DNA of 64,000 nucleotides from Amycolatopsis sp. CA-126428 (GCF_002904335.1 NZ_PPHF01000187.1:62001-126000); one strand, 5' to 3'. Positions 25,034 through 34,181 are shown, counted from the first letter of the stretch. The notes: generated from the letters alone by a model not told the origin. A program made the numbers and translations.

Positions 25034-26113
25034 GTGGCAGAGGTGGATTCGAGCTCGCTCAAGGGGCTGCTCGCCGAACACGCGGAGCTGGAGGCCCAGC
25101 TCGCGGACCCGGCGGTGCACGCCGACCAAGGGCGCGCCCGCAAGCTCGGCCGCCGCTACGCCGAGCTGTCGCCGGTGGTGCGGGCCGTCCACGAGCTGGA
25201 CACCGTCCGAGACGACCTAGCGGCCGCGCGGGAGATGGCTTCCGAGGACGCGGAGTTCGCCGCCGAGGCCGAGGTGCTGGCCGCGCGGATCCCCGACCTC
25301 GAGTCGAAGCTCACCGAACTGCTCCTCCCGCGCGACCCGTACGACGGCTCCGACGTCGTGATGGAGATCAAGTCCGGCGAGGGCGGCGAGGAGTCGGCCC
25401 TGTTCGCCGGCGACCTCCTGCGCATGTACCTGCGCTACGCCGAGCGCCACGGCTGGAAGGCGGAGGTCCTCGACTCGGTGGACTCCGACCTGGGCGGCTT
25501 CAAGGACGTGACGCTGTCGATCAAGACCAAGGCCGCCGCCGTGGACGGGGTGTGGTCCCGCCTGAAGTTCGAGGGCGGCGTCCATCGCGTCCAGCGCGTG
25601 CCGGCGACCGAGTCGCAGGGCCGCATCCACACCTCGGCGTCCGGCGTGCTGATCTACCCGGAGCCGGAGGAGGTCGAGGTCGAGATCGACCCGAACGACC
25701 TGCGCATCGACGTGTTCCGGTCGTCGGGCCCGGGCGGCCAGAGCGTCAACACGACCGACTCGGCGGTCCGGATCACCCACCTGCCGACGGGCATCGTGGT
25801 GTCCTGCCAGAACGAGAAGTCCCAGATCCAGAACCGCGCCCGGGCGCTGCAGGTGCTCCAGGCCCGCCTGCAGGCGGTCGCGGAGGAGGAGGCGGCGGCG
25901 AAGGCGTCCGACGCCCGCCGTTCGCAGGTCCGCACGGTGGACCGCTCGGAGCGCGTCCGGACGTACAACTTCCCGGAGAACCGCATTTCCGACCACCGGG
26001 TGAACTACAAGGCGTACAACCTGGACCAGGTCCTCGACGGCGAACTGGACGGCGTGCTGGACGCCCTGGCGACCGCGGACCGCGAAGAGCGCCTGGCGGC
26101 CCAGTCGGGCTAG
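25034..26113 (+). CDS. prfA: Peptide chain release factor 1
   Basis: This 359-residue factor has the coiled N-terminal domain (LKGLLAEHAELEAQLADPAV), the codon-reading loop with PAT (RVPATESQGRIHTSA) for UAG/UAA, and GGQ at 234-236 in GPGGQSVNTTDSAVRITHLP. The GGQ Gln is the residue methylated by PrmC, encoded 4.6 kb downstream. I kept the GTG at 25034; a GTG at 25043 would also serve. It is separated from prmC by a cassette on the other strand, unlike the adjacent pair seen in many bacteria. Confidence 0.96.
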   Translation: MAEVDSSSLKGLLAEHAELEAQLADPAVHADQGRARKLGRRYAELSPVVRAVHELDTVRDDLAAAREMASEDAEFAAEAEVLAARIPDLESKLTELLLPRDPYDGSDVVMEIKSGEGGEESALFAGDLLRMYLRYAERHGWKAEVLDSVDSDLGGFKDVTLSIKTKAAAVDGVWSRLKFEGGVHRVQRVPATESQGRIHTSASGVLIYPEPEEVEVEIDPNDLRIDVFRSSGPGGQSVNTTDSAVRITHLPTGIVVSCQNEKSQIQNRARALQVLQARLQAVAEEEAAAKASDARRSQVRTVDRSERVRTYNFPENRISDHRVNYKAYNLDQVLDGELDGVLDALATADREERLAAQSG

Positions 26114-26115
26114 CC

Positions 26116-26258
26116 CGTGTCGACCTCCTGATCACACGTGTCGGCTTCTGGATCACGCGAGCCGACCCTTCGGACACGAGCTGGACCTTCTGGTTCGTGC
26201 CCCGAGAGTCGACACACGTGATCAGATGGTCGACACGCGTGTTTGAAGGGTCGACACA
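26116..26258. repeat. Degenerate 21-bp tandem repeat between convergent genes
   Basis: Six 21-bp units and one of 17 bp run head to tail: 26116, 26137, 26158, 26179, 26200 (17 bp), 26217 and 26238. Units look like CGTGTCGACCTCCTGATCAC followed by A or G. Most start with CGTG and end with CGACAC or ATCAC plus one base, and some units approximate the inverted form of others, so the array can also fold. It fills almost the whole gap between the prfA stop and the glycosyltransferase stop. Confidence 0.75.
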
Positions 26259-26263
26259 CGGCC

Positions 26264-27535
26264 CTACCGGGGGAGTGGCTCGCGGTGCCGGCGGAAGTCC
26301 CAGACGGCGTACCGGACCAGCAGGATCAGCGCCGCCAGTTCCAGCGCCGCGAGGATGCGGAAGTCCACCGGCTCGCCGCCCTCCTTCGCGAAGAAGATGT
26401 TCGGCAGGTAGCACATGAGCGAACAGAACTCGACGACGATCGGGATGTACCACAGCTGCCGCGGCAGGTAGAACGCCAGGACGAGCGTCAGGACGTCGGC
26501 GAGGTAGAAGTAGCGCTCGTGCATCGACGGCAGGACGAAGGGCACGAGGATCGCCGAGATCGCCCCGATCACCAGGATCCGGGTGTCGGTCAGCTCCACC
26601 CGGCTGAGCACCACCAGCAGGCAGAGCGTGAAGATCAGCAACGCGGTCAGCAGGACCGCCGCGGTCTTCATCGTTTCCATGCCGTGCTCGCCGCGGAAGA
26701 ACTGCCAGATGTTGGGCGCGCTGAGGGTCAGCTGCGGGTAGATGCTCGTCTGGTTGAGGTAGACCGTCAGCAGCTTCGCCGGTGACGCGCCGGCCAGCAG
26801 CGCGGGGACGTCCAGCGCGAGGTAGACGGCCGGGATCGCCACCAGGGCCCGCCACGGCACGCGGCCGAGCAGCACCATCACAAGCAGCAGCGGGAACAGG
26901 AAGATCGCCTGCAGCTTGAACGCCAGCGCGAGGCCGAAGAAGACACAGGCCCACCAGGGCCGCTTCCGCAGCAGGAAGTAGACGGCGCCGAGGGAGAACG
27001 CGGTGTAGATCGCGTCGCCCTGGGCCCACATGGCGCTGTTGATCACGACGGTCGGCAGCATGAACACGGTGAACGCGGCCGCGGCCGCGATCCAGCGCGA
27101 CGGGTGCTTCAGCGCCACGATGCGGTACACGAAGAACGCCGTGATCACGTCGAACAGGACCGAGAAGGCCTTGATCCCGGCGAGCGGGGAGGGCACCGGC
27201 AGGTGGGGCAGCAGCACCATGAAGTACCGGTAGGGCGCGTTCAGGTCGGAGAACTCGTACTTGAGCGCGTTGATCCCGCCCTGGTCGACGACGAAGTCGT
27301 ACCACCGCCGGTAGAAGGCGGTGTAGTCCGCGGTCTCGTACCGGAACAGGGCCAGCCGGACGCCGAAGGCCAGCAGGACCAGCAGGGCGGCGAGCACGAC
27401 CACGTAGACCCGGCGGGTCCGCTCGGACGGCCCAGCAGCGGCCGGCCGGTCGGCGACCGCGGATATTTCGACGGTCTGTTCGGCCGCCGATGGTGCGTGC
27501 TCGGTTTCCTGTCGCAGCGAACCGGACAAGCTCAT
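26264..27535 (-). CDS. GT-C fold membrane glycosyltransferase (mannosyltransferase-like)
   Basis: This 423-residue protein has a 40-residue cytosolic start and about 10 to 12 membrane helices. The first external loop has the acidic motif ETADYTAFYRRWYDF typical of polyprenyl-phosphate-sugar-using GT-C enzymes (PIG-M/ArnT type). Another conserved patch is MWAQGDAIYTAFSLGA. It is the last gene of a four-gene minus-strand operon (GT2, GtrA, PIG-V-like, this gene), 22 bp after the PIG-V-like gene. Together these suggest flipping of a lipid-linked sugar and its transfer outside the membrane; the acceptor is unknown. Confidence 0.85.
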   Translation of the reverse strand: MSLSGSLRQETEHAPSAAEQTVEISAVADRPAAAGPSERTRRVYVVVLAALLVLLAFGVRLALFRYETADYTAFYRRWYDFVVDQGGINALKYEFSDLNAPYRYFMVLLPHLPVPSPLAGIKAFSVLFDVITAFFVYRIVALKHPSRWIAAAAAFTVFMLPTVVINSAMWAQGDAIYTAFSLGAVYFLLRKRPWWACVFFGLALAFKLQAIFLFPLLLVMVLLGRVPWRALVAIPAVYLALDVPALLAGASPAKLLTVYLNQTSIYPQLTLSAPNIWQFFRGEHGMETMKTAAVLLTALLIFTLCLLVVLSRVELTDTRILVIGAISAILVPFVLPSMHERYFYLADVLTLVLAFYLPRQLWYIPIVVEFCSLMCYLPNIFFAKEGGEPVDFRILAALELAALILLVRYAVWDFRRHREPLPR

Positions 27536-27557
27536 TTCCCGCCCCCTTCGGCTGGGC

Positions 27558-28823
27558 TCAACCGGACCAGAAACCGGTGATGAAGCGCAGGTAGATCATT
27601 CCGCAGACCAGCGCGTTCGCGTACAGGACCACGTGCACCGCGCCGCGCAGCTTCGGGCGGCGCTCGCCGAACAGGACCAGCGCCACGTACATCACCAGGC
27701 ACGGCAGCAGGTAGCGGTGCACCGACACCACGTTGTTGTTCATCGTCAGCATCACGATCGACGCGAACCCGAACAGCGCCAGCGGGACACCGTCGGCGCG
27801 CAGCGCCACCAGGACGTACACCGAGGACGCGAACAGCAGCGCCAGGCCGATCATCGGCAGCACGTGGCTCATCAGCGTCCACGCGTCCATCGGGGTGTCC
27901 CCGAGCAGCGCGTGGCCGGTGATCTTGGCTTCGCGCCAGAGCGTTCCGAGGATGTTCGGGTTGAACTGGTGGTACGACCACTCCCGCACGCCCTTGAGCG
28001 CGTTAAAGCTGGCGAAGAAGTCCCCGGTCTGGATCTTCATGGCGACGAGCACGCCGCCGAGGCCGAGGAACGCCGCCGGGAACCACAGCACGTTCGCCGA
28101 CAGGAGGCCGCGCGGCTTCCAGTCCTTCGACCGCCAGAACTCCAGGAAGCACAGGCCGACGAACACCGCCGCCGTGATGCGGGAGGCCGTCAGCGGGATG
28201 AGCGTCAGGCCCATCCAGAGCCATTGGCGGCGCAGCGCGAACAGGTAGGCCCAGAAGCCCAGCGCGCAGAACACCGCCTCGCTGTAGAACGAGTGCAGGA
28301 AGAACGCGGCGGGCGCGGTGAGGAACGCCGCGACGACCAGCCACGGGGCCCGCTCGCCGTCGAAGAAGTGGCGGCCGATCTTCAGCAGCGCCACCGCGGC
28401 CAGCCAGGTGGCCACCAGGTTGACCAGGAAGCCGGCGGCGAGCAGGCCGAGCGTGCCGAAGCTGACCGTCTGCACCAGCCAGACCAGGAGCGGGAACACC
28501 GGATAGAACGCCCGCGTCGGGGCGTAGCTGCCGGTGTAGGCGTGCACGGCGATTTCGCCGTAGTTGCCGGCGTCCCAGCGGTAGGTGTGCGCCAGGAGGC
28601 TCATCGTCGAGCCGATGCCGGTCTTCGGGATGCCCTCGTCGACCGGGCTGGACGGCGCGAACAGGTACGCCACCGCGAGCAGCACCACGTTCCAGGCCAG
28701 CACCACGGCGAAGACGCGGGCGTAGTCGCCGTTCAGCCAGGCCCAGCGACCGGCGGCGGCCGGTTCCGCACGTTCCGGCTCGACCTCGTCGGCGAGCCGG
28801 GACGGGACGGCCGTCCTAGTCAT
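27558..28823 (-). CDS. PIG-V-like mannosyltransferase (GT-C fold)
   Basis: This 421-residue protein has about 10 membrane helices. The first outer loop has RWDAGNYGEIAVHAY followed by FYPVFPLLVWLVQ, the signature of the PIG-V/GPI mannosyltransferase family; the Asp in RWDAGNY is the expected catalytic or metal-contacting acid. In Actinobacteria such enzymes use polyprenyl-phosphomannose to glycosylate lipids or polymers at the outer face. Its start overlaps the end of the GtrA gene by eight bases, so they are coupled. Confidence 0.87.
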   Translation of the reverse strand: MTRTAVPSRLADEVEPERAEPAAAGRWAWLNGDYARVFAVVLAWNVVLLAVAYLFAPSSPVDEGIPKTGIGSTMSLLAHTYRWDAGNYGEIAVHAYTGSYAPTRAFYPVFPLLVWLVQTVSFGTLGLLAAGFLVNLVATWLAAVALLKIGRHFFDGERAPWLVVAAFLTAPAAFFLHSFYSEAVFCALGFWAYLFALRRQWLWMGLTLIPLTASRITAAVFVGLCFLEFWRSKDWKPRGLLSANVLWFPAAFLGLGGVLVAMKIQTGDFFASFNALKGVREWSYHQFNPNILGTLWREAKITGHALLGDTPMDAWTLMSHVLPMIGLALLFASSVYVLVALRADGVPLALFGFASIVMLTMNNNVVSVHRYLLPCLVMYVALVLFGERRPKLRGAVHVVLYANALVCGMIYLRFITGFWSG

Positions 28824-29247
28824 GCGTGACCTCGGCGACCGGCGGCTCGGCCGCCGCGGGCCGCTGCCGGAAGACGACCTTGTTGTAGAGCACGTAGTTC
28901 CAGACCAGGCCGACCGCGATCCCGGCGAACTTCGGGATCAGCAGGTTCACCCCGGGGAACGCCGCGGTGACGGCGAAGATGATCGCCGCCTGCACCACCC
29001 ACAGCCCGAACGCGGTGACACCGAAGAACAGCAGCGCCTGGCGGCGGACGTCGCCGTCCTTGGCGCGGAAGGTGAAGTTCCGGTTCAGGGTGAAGCTGAG
29101 CAGCATGCCCGTGGTCGTCGAGGCGAAGTTCGCCACGAACAGCGGGACACCCAGCGTCACCAGCAGCGCGTAGCCGAGGGCGTCGACGAGGGTGTTGCCC
29201 ACGCCGACCAGCCCGAAGCGCAGCTGGGTCGCCGAAATCAGCTTCAC
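28816..29247 (-). CDS. GtrA-family membrane protein
   Basis: This 143-residue protein has four membrane helices with the GtrA signature (LRFGLVGVGNTLVDALGYAL and LLSFTLNRNFTF, then VWNYVLYNKVVFR). GtrA-like proteins are thought to help move polyprenyl-linked sugars across the membrane. The GTG start overlaps the GT2 stop (GTGA), placing it directly after a GtrB-like transferase, which is the classic gtrA-gtrB pairing. It lacks any enzymatic motif. Confidence 0.88.
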   Translation of the reverse strand: MKLISATQLRFGLVGVGNTLVDALGYALLVTLGVPLFVANFASTTTGMLLSFTLNRNFTFRAKDGDVRRQALLFFGVTAFGLWVVQAAIIFAVTAAFPGVNLLIPKFAGIAVGLVWNYVLYNKVVFRQRPAAAEPPVAEVTHD

Positions 29248-30248
29248 CGGGCGCTTCTTCCCGCTTCGGCGCCCTCGCGGGCCTCGACCGGCACCCCCGG
29301 GCCGGTGCGCACCGACGCGACGCCGTAGAGCGGCCGGTTCTGCACCTGCGAGTACGTGCGGCCGATGTAGCTGCCGAGCACGCCGAGCATGATGATCTGG
29401 ATGCCGCCGAGGAAGAACATCGCGATCCCGAGGAAGGCCCAGCCGGGCACCGCGGTCTGCGGGGCGAACAGCTTGACGCCGCCGACGTAGAGGACCCCGA
29501 CGAAGCTCAGGAACGAGATCAGGTACCCCATGCGCGTGATCATCCGCAGCGGCGTCACCGAGAAGCCGAGGATGCCGTCGGCGGCGAAGCGCAGCATCTT
29601 GCGCAGCGGGTAGCCCGTGACGCCGGCGTGCCGCTTGTCGCGGTCGAACAGCACGGCCGTCTGCTTGAAGCCGATGTAGCTGACCAGCCCGCGCAGGAAG
29701 CGGTCGCGCTCGCGGTACTTGCGCAGCTCGTCGACCACCTTGCGGTCGATCAGCCGGAAGTCGCCGGTGTTCTTCGGGATGTCGACGGCGGCCATCTTCC
29801 GCAGGAACCAGTAGAACCCGCCGGCGGTCAGCTTCTTGAACGCCGAGTCCTGCCGCGAGCGCCGCTGCGCGTAGACGACGTCGAAGCCCTCTTCCCACTT
29901 CTCGATCAGCTCGAGCGCCACCCGCGGCGGGTCCTGCATGTCGCTGTCCATGATGACGACGGCGTCCGCGTCGACCAGGTCCAGCCCGGCGGTGACGGCC
30001 ATCTGGTGGCCGAAGTTGCGGGACAGCTCGACCACGGTGACCCGATCGTCGCGGGCGCTGAGCTCGGTGAGCTTGGCCAGCGAGCCGTCCCGGCTGCCGT
30101 CGTCGACGTAGAGGAAGCTGAAGTCGTACTTCCCGGCGAGGGGGGCGGTCACCTCGTCCACGGTCCGGTGCAGCAGGTCGATGTTCTCTTCCTCGTTGTA
30201 GATCGGGAAGATGAACGCCACCCGGCGGGTGATCGGCTCTGTGGGCAC
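29244..30248 (-). CDS. GT2 polyprenyl-phosphate sugar transferase (GtrB/DPM-like)
   Basis: This 334-residue protein has a GT-A domain in residues 1-235 with FIFPIYNEEENI, YVDDGSRDGS, IMDSDMQDPP (the DxD metal site) and the acceptor region NTGDFRLIDR, then two C-terminal membrane helices (about 240-260 and 275-300). This is the layout of GtrB and of dolichol-phosphate mannose synthase-like enzymes, which load a sugar onto polyprenyl phosphate in the cytosol. It heads the four-gene operon and so supplies the donor for the two GT-C enzymes. Confidence 0.92.
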   Translation of the reverse strand: MPTEPITRRVAFIFPIYNEEENIDLLHRTVDEVTAPLAGKYDFSFLYVDDGSRDGSLAKLTELSARDDRVTVVELSRNFGHQMAVTAGLDLVDADAVVIMDSDMQDPPRVALELIEKWEEGFDVVYAQRRSRQDSAFKKLTAGGFYWFLRKMAAVDIPKNTGDFRLIDRKVVDELRKYRERDRFLRGLVSYIGFKQTAVLFDRDKRHAGVTGYPLRKMLRFAADGILGFSVTPLRMITRMGYLISFLSFVGVLYVGGVKLFAPQTAVPGWAFLGIAMFFLGGIQIIMLGVLGSYIGRTYSQVQNRPLYGVASVRTGPGVPVEAREGAEAGRSAR

Positions 30249-30691
30249 TGCGGGGCTCCCCGGAGTTTCGGTGTCGAAGGTGCGGGCGGCGCCGTCGAGC
30301 AGGCGATTCCCCCGTCCTGGTGCCCTGCATCCTAGAAGATCCGGCAGGACGCGATCCCGGGACCCGGGTCAGCCCACCGCGGCGGCCGGGGAGCGGAAGC
30401 AGCCGCGGCCGGTGCGGAACAGGCCGGCGAGCAGGTCGAGGGTGGCGCCGGTCCGCCGGCCCCGGCGGCCGAAGTCCGCGCCGACCTCGGCGAACTCCGG
30501 CTCGTTCCGGCCGGTCGAGCGGGGCAACCTGCCGGGCCGGCGCGAACGGCTCCCGCGGCGGCACGATCGGCACGGTACTTGTCGGCCAAACCCCGGGGGT
30601 GCCTCGATACGCTGGTCGGGTAGGACCGGCGCGTGTCCTCACGGGGGAGTTCCGCCTGGTGTGCCAGGCTCGACGAGGTGAAGGACGACGA
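30249..30691. other. 443-bp gap upstream of prmC with a possible gene remnant
   Basis: No intact gene is visible. On the minus strand a frame ending at 30369 reads NEPEFAEVGADFGRRGRRTG and then ATLDLLAGLFRTGRGCF, which looks protein-like rather than random but has no start. A neighbouring frame (VPIVPPREPFAPARQVA) might be its upstream half after a frameshift. No family is recognised. The gap must also hold the promoters of the GT operon and of prmC. Confidence 0.3.
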
Positions 30692-31558
30692 GTGAATCGG
30701 CAGCCGCTGCGCCTGGCCATCATCGAGGCCACCCGGATCCTCGAGCGCGCGGGCGTCGCCTCGCCGCGCTTCGACGCCGAGGTGATCGCCGCGCACGTGC
30801 TCGGGGTCGAACGCGGCCGGCTGCCGATGGTGCCGCTGGTCGACCCGCCGGTCATCGAGGCCATCGGCCAGCTCGTCCAGCAGCGCGCCAAGCGCATCCC
30901 CCTCCAGTACCTGACCGGCTGGGCCGCGCTCGGCGACATCACGGTGGCGGTCGGCGCCGGGGTGTTCGTCCCCCGGCCGGAGACCGAGCTGCTCCTCGAG
31001 TGGGGCGTCAAGTTCCTGCAGGGCCGCGAGTTCCCGGTGGTGGTGGACCTGTGCACGGGCTCCGGCGCGCTGGCGCTGGCGGTGGCCAACGCGCGCCCGG
31101 ACGCGGTGGTCTACGCGGTGGACATCGACCCGCAGGCGCTGGCCTGGGCCCGCCACAACGCCGACGTGCACGCCGACGCGGGCAACACCCCGATCCGGTT
31201 GTATTCGGGCGACATCGGCGACCCGACGATGTTCGCCGAGCTCGACGGCCTGGTCGACCTGGTGCTGTGCAACCCGCCGTACGTCCCGGAGGGCACCCCG
31301 GTGCCCCCGGAGGTCGCGGAGCACGACCCGCCGCGCGCGGTGTTCGCGGAGGAGAGCGGCCTGGCGGTGATCCGCCACGCGATCGCGGCGGGCGCAAGGC
31401 TGCTGCGCCCGGGCGGCGGCTTGGCGATCGAGCACGACGACACGCACGGTTCGGCGGTCCCGGCCCTGGTCCGGGCGCGCCGGGTGCTGACCGGGGTCGA
31501 GGACCATGCGGACCTGACGGGCCGGGCGCGGTTCGTTACTGCCCGCCGGCTGGGCTGA
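30692..31558 (+). CDS. prmC: Release-factor glutamine methyltransferase
   Basis: This 288-residue SAM enzyme starts at a GTG with AAGGACG upstream. It has the helical N-terminal domain (RLAIIEATRILERAG), the motif FVPRPETELLLEW, SAM-binding VVDLCTGSGALALA and the catalytic NPPY in LCNPPYVPEG that binds the Gln amide. It methylates the GGQ Gln of RF1 and RF2. The gene has kept company with prfA but is now 4.6 kb from it. Convergent with the M6 protease gene. Confidence 0.95.
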   Translation: MNRQPLRLAIIEATRILERAGVASPRFDAEVIAAHVLGVERGRLPMVPLVDPPVIEAIGQLVQQRAKRIPLQYLTGWAALGDITVAVGAGVFVPRPETELLLEWGVKFLQGREFPVVVDLCTGSGALALAVANARPDAVVYAVDIDPQALAWARHNADVHADAGNTPIRLYSGDIGDPTMFAELDGLVDLVLCNPPYVPEGTPVPPEVAEHDPPRAVFAEESGLAVIRHAIAAGARLLRPGGGLAIEHDDTHGSAVPALVRARRVLTGVEDHADLTGRARFVTARRLG

Positions 31559-31716
31559 GGGAGCGGCGCCGGGACGCTGGCTGGGTCGAGCGGGCGGCGC
31601 CCGGGCCGTGGTGGCGTCGAGGAACCGCTGCTGGAGGCTGTGACGGGTCGCGGCTCACCACCGCACCCAGCGCTGTTCGACCAGCCCGCAGCGCAGGCAA
31701 ACCTGGCCCGCCGCCC

Positions 31717-31827
31717 GGGGGCGCCCCCGTCTTCCACGCTACCGATGACCACCGACAGTTTCGGGCGTATCTCGTGCCGGCAGCCGGAGTTGTCCACAGT
31801 TCGCGCCGGCAGCCGGAGTTGTCCACA
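31717..31827 (-). repeat. Intergenic repeat, copy A, with two DnaA-box-like 9-mers
   Basis: This stretch between the stops of prmC and the M6 protease matches, in reverse orientation, the repeats at 34028 and 34350. Shared blocks include CCCGAAACTGTCGGTGGT, CGGTAGCGTGGAAGACGGGG and GTGGACAACTCCGGC. Copy A has an internal 29-bp duplication, so TTGTCCACA occurs at 31790-31798 and 31819-31827. TTGTCCACA is the preferred DnaA-box sequence in high-GC Actinobacteria. The rest of the 31559-31886 gap shows nothing else. Confidence 0.75.
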
Positions 31828-31886
31828 AGCAGGCGAGCAGAAGGGGGGCCGCCCGAACCGGCGCGGCCCCCCAACCAGAAGCCGGG

Positions 31887-33860
31887 CTAGAAGCCGAACG
31901 CCGTGCAGCTCGCCGTCGCGGTCTTCGACGGGTCGCTCACCGATGTCGCCGTCAGCTTCACCCTCGCCGCCAAGTCGCCGCCCTGGCCGCGCTTCGCGTA
32001 CGCCGGCACCTTCACGTGCCCGCCGAACTTCGCCGTGGCCAGCTCGTTCGGGAGGCGGACCTCCCAGCCCCGGGCGTCCGTCGACACGCTCAAGCGGTAC
32101 GTGTCCGTGTCGTACGGTGCCTTCGCACCCCGGGCCGAGCCCGTGTTCAGCAGGCCGAACTCGCAGGTCGCCAGGCCTCCCCGGGCGAAGGCCGGGAGGG
32201 CCGGGGTCAGTGCCGCCCCGCGCGCCTGGCCGCCCGAGCCGTCCAGCGAAGCCACCGTCACCGTGTACGACAGGATCCCCTGGCGGTCGCGGGCCACGTC
32301 GGTGATCAGGAACCGCAGGCGGTTCGCCTCGTCGGTGTACTCGTACGGGCTCGCCGCTTCGGTGCCCGCCTTGAACAGGGCGTCGTTGAGCTGCCGGTAG
32401 TCACCGATGGTGATCTTCACCGGCGTCCCGTCCGGCTTCGTGTAGTCGGTGATGCCGATGTCACGCGGGTTGGCGTCGATCACCCAGTCGAACGGGGCGT
32501 TGTCCTGGTTCTTCGTCTTCGTGATCAGCACACCCGAGTCGGGCGCGAAGGAGTCCGAGCCCATCCGGTCGACGACCTCGACGGTGTAGTTGTCGTAGCC
32601 GCCCCCGTCACAGAACGGGTCCTTCGACCGGTCGCACTTGGGCGCCTTGTCCCCGCCGGTGAGCGTGATGTTCAGGCCGGTGAACGCCCCGGGCTGCGCC
32701 TCGGCCTCGCGCGCCGTCAACCGCGCCGACACCGGCCCCGAAGTGGCCAGCTCGGCGCGGTCCAGCCGCAATACGTCGGCGGGGTCGACGATGCCGAGCT
32801 TCAGCTTGTTGCGCAGCTGGTGCTGGGCTCCCATCGAGCTGCCCTGCGTCGCCGGGATCTGCCACCGCGTGTGCGGGCCGCCGGGGCCGTTGAACGTGCC
32901 GCGCGACAGCATGTCCCACGGGCCGCTGTAGCTGCGCGAAGGCGGGACGCCGAACGGGTTGTTGTAGTTGTCGCCGATGCCCAGGATGTGGCTGAACTCG
33001 TGGGCGTAGGTCGACTGACCGGAGCTTTCGGCCTGCACCGAGCTGCCGTCCTGGGCGTTCGGCCAGATGCTGGCGGCCGACGCCCACGACGTCCACGGCA
33101 CGTACCGGGTGGCCGCGTAGTTCGGCAGGTCGTGGTTCGGCGGGCCGAAGCTGTCGGGCACGTTCTCCTTCGTCCCGAACTTCATCTCGCCGAACTCCTG
33201 CCAGGTCGAGCTCTCGTCCTGGCCGGCGGAGAGGTAGAAGACGAAGTCGAACTGCTTCGCGGCGTCGCCGACGTCGGCGCGCCAGGCGTCCCCGGCGTCC
33301 TTGCGCAGGTCACGGGCGCAGTTCGCGCCGGGCGGGCACGCGCTCGGCTGGAACTCCATGCCGTACTCGAACGACTTCCCGGGCATCCGGTACGGCCCGA
33401 AGGCGGTCAGCTGCACGCCGAACCGGCCGCCGGAGTCCTCCATCCAGTACTCGTTGATCGTGTGGCCGTTGTTCAGGGCCTCGGGCTTGTTGAGGAAGTC
33501 CTGGTAGTGCTTCGCGACGTTCGCCCGCGGGATGTTCGCCGCCGTCGGCGCGGGGTTGCCGAACACGGTCGAGTTGGCGGGACGCGTGACGACGAAGTCC
33601 TGGTCCGGGTAGTCGGCGAGCACGACGGCGCCCTTGAAGGTGCGCTGGGTCGGCTTGAGGTTCGGGTCGGCCCAGTTCGTGCCGGGCACCTTGCGGTAGT
33701 CGGACCAGGTCATGTGGTCCTGGTTCTCCCAGTGCGCGGCATCGATCGGGGCGGGCCAGCCCCGGGTGAGCGGTTCGGCCGCGGCGGTACCGGTGCCGAG
33801 CCCGGTGAGGACGGCGACCGCGGCGAGCAGGGCGAGTGCTTTCGGGGTTCTGGGGCGCAT
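31887..33860 (-). CDS. Secreted M6-type (immune inhibitor A-like) metalloprotease
   Basis: This 657-residue protein starts at an ATG with GAAGGAG upstream (33860; another ATG is 5 codons earlier). It has a Sec signal peptide (ALALLAAVAVLTGLGTGTAAA). The catalytic zinc motif is HEFSH at about 287-291 in STYAHEFSHILGIGDN, in a domain with SGPWDMLSRGTFNGPGGPH, typical of M6 proteases. The C-terminal 250 residues are beta-rich and end with a secreted-domain look (cysteines in CEFGLL and SCTAFGF). It would degrade external proteins. It lies alone between repeat elements, divergent from a long repetitive region. Confidence 0.88.
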   Translation of the reverse strand: MRPRTPKALALLAAVAVLTGLGTGTAAAEPLTRGWPAPIDAAHWENQDHMTWSDYRKVPGTNWADPNLKPTQRTFKGAVVLADYPDQDFVVTRPANSTVFGNPAPTAANIPRANVAKHYQDFLNKPEALNNGHTINEYWMEDSGGRFGVQLTAFGPYRMPGKSFEYGMEFQPSACPPGANCARDLRKDAGDAWRADVGDAAKQFDFVFYLSAGQDESSTWQEFGEMKFGTKENVPDSFGPPNHDLPNYAATRYVPWTSWASAASIWPNAQDGSSVQAESSGQSTYAHEFSHILGIGDNYNNPFGVPPSRSYSGPWDMLSRGTFNGPGGPHTRWQIPATQGSSMGAQHQLRNKLKLGIVDPADVLRLDRAELATSGPVSARLTAREAEAQPGAFTGLNITLTGGDKAPKCDRSKDPFCDGGGYDNYTVEVVDRMGSDSFAPDSGVLITKTKNQDNAPFDWVIDANPRDIGITDYTKPDGTPVKITIGDYRQLNDALFKAGTEAASPYEYTDEANRLRFLITDVARDRQGILSYTVTVASLDGSGGQARGAALTPALPAFARGGLATCEFGLLNTGSARGAKAPYDTDTYRLSVSTDARGWEVRLPNELATAKFGGHVKVPAYAKRGQGGDLAARVKLTATSVSDPSKTATASCTAFGF

Positions 33861-34027
33861 GTGCGGCTCCTTCACTGGGAACCCACGGGTGGTGGTTCCC
33901 GAAGATCGACCGTATTGAGCCGCACTGTCTTGGTTCCGCCCTGCGGCGAGGTTTACCCGCTTGCCCCACGACGAAAGTCTGGCCGGTCAGCCCGGCGACG
34001 GGCATGGCACCGGCGGCGGCGCGGGAC

Positions 34028-34158
34028 TGTGCCGAGCGTTGTGGACAACTCCGGCCGCGGGCACCGGGAACGCCCGAAACTGTCGGTGGTCGCCGGTAGC
34101 GTGGAAGACGGGGGGCGCCCCCAAGGCACCGGGCTGCACGTACCTGCGCCGGGCCGGG
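34028..34158 (+). repeat. Intergenic repeat, copy B
   Basis: This copy aligns base for base with copy C at an offset of 322, with about 80 percent identity, and in reverse with copy A. It contains TGTGGACAA (34040-34048), the reverse complement of a perfect DnaA-type box, then CGCCCGAAACTGTCGGTGGT and a GGGGGGCGCCCCC dyad. Confidence 0.8.
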
Positions 34159-34181
34159 CCGACCAAGCCGGCCAGCCGAGC

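Noticed and set aside
26116..26258. Possible CRISPR array or attachment site
   Set aside because: Units are too degenerate and without spacers, and there is no tRNA or integrase beside them.
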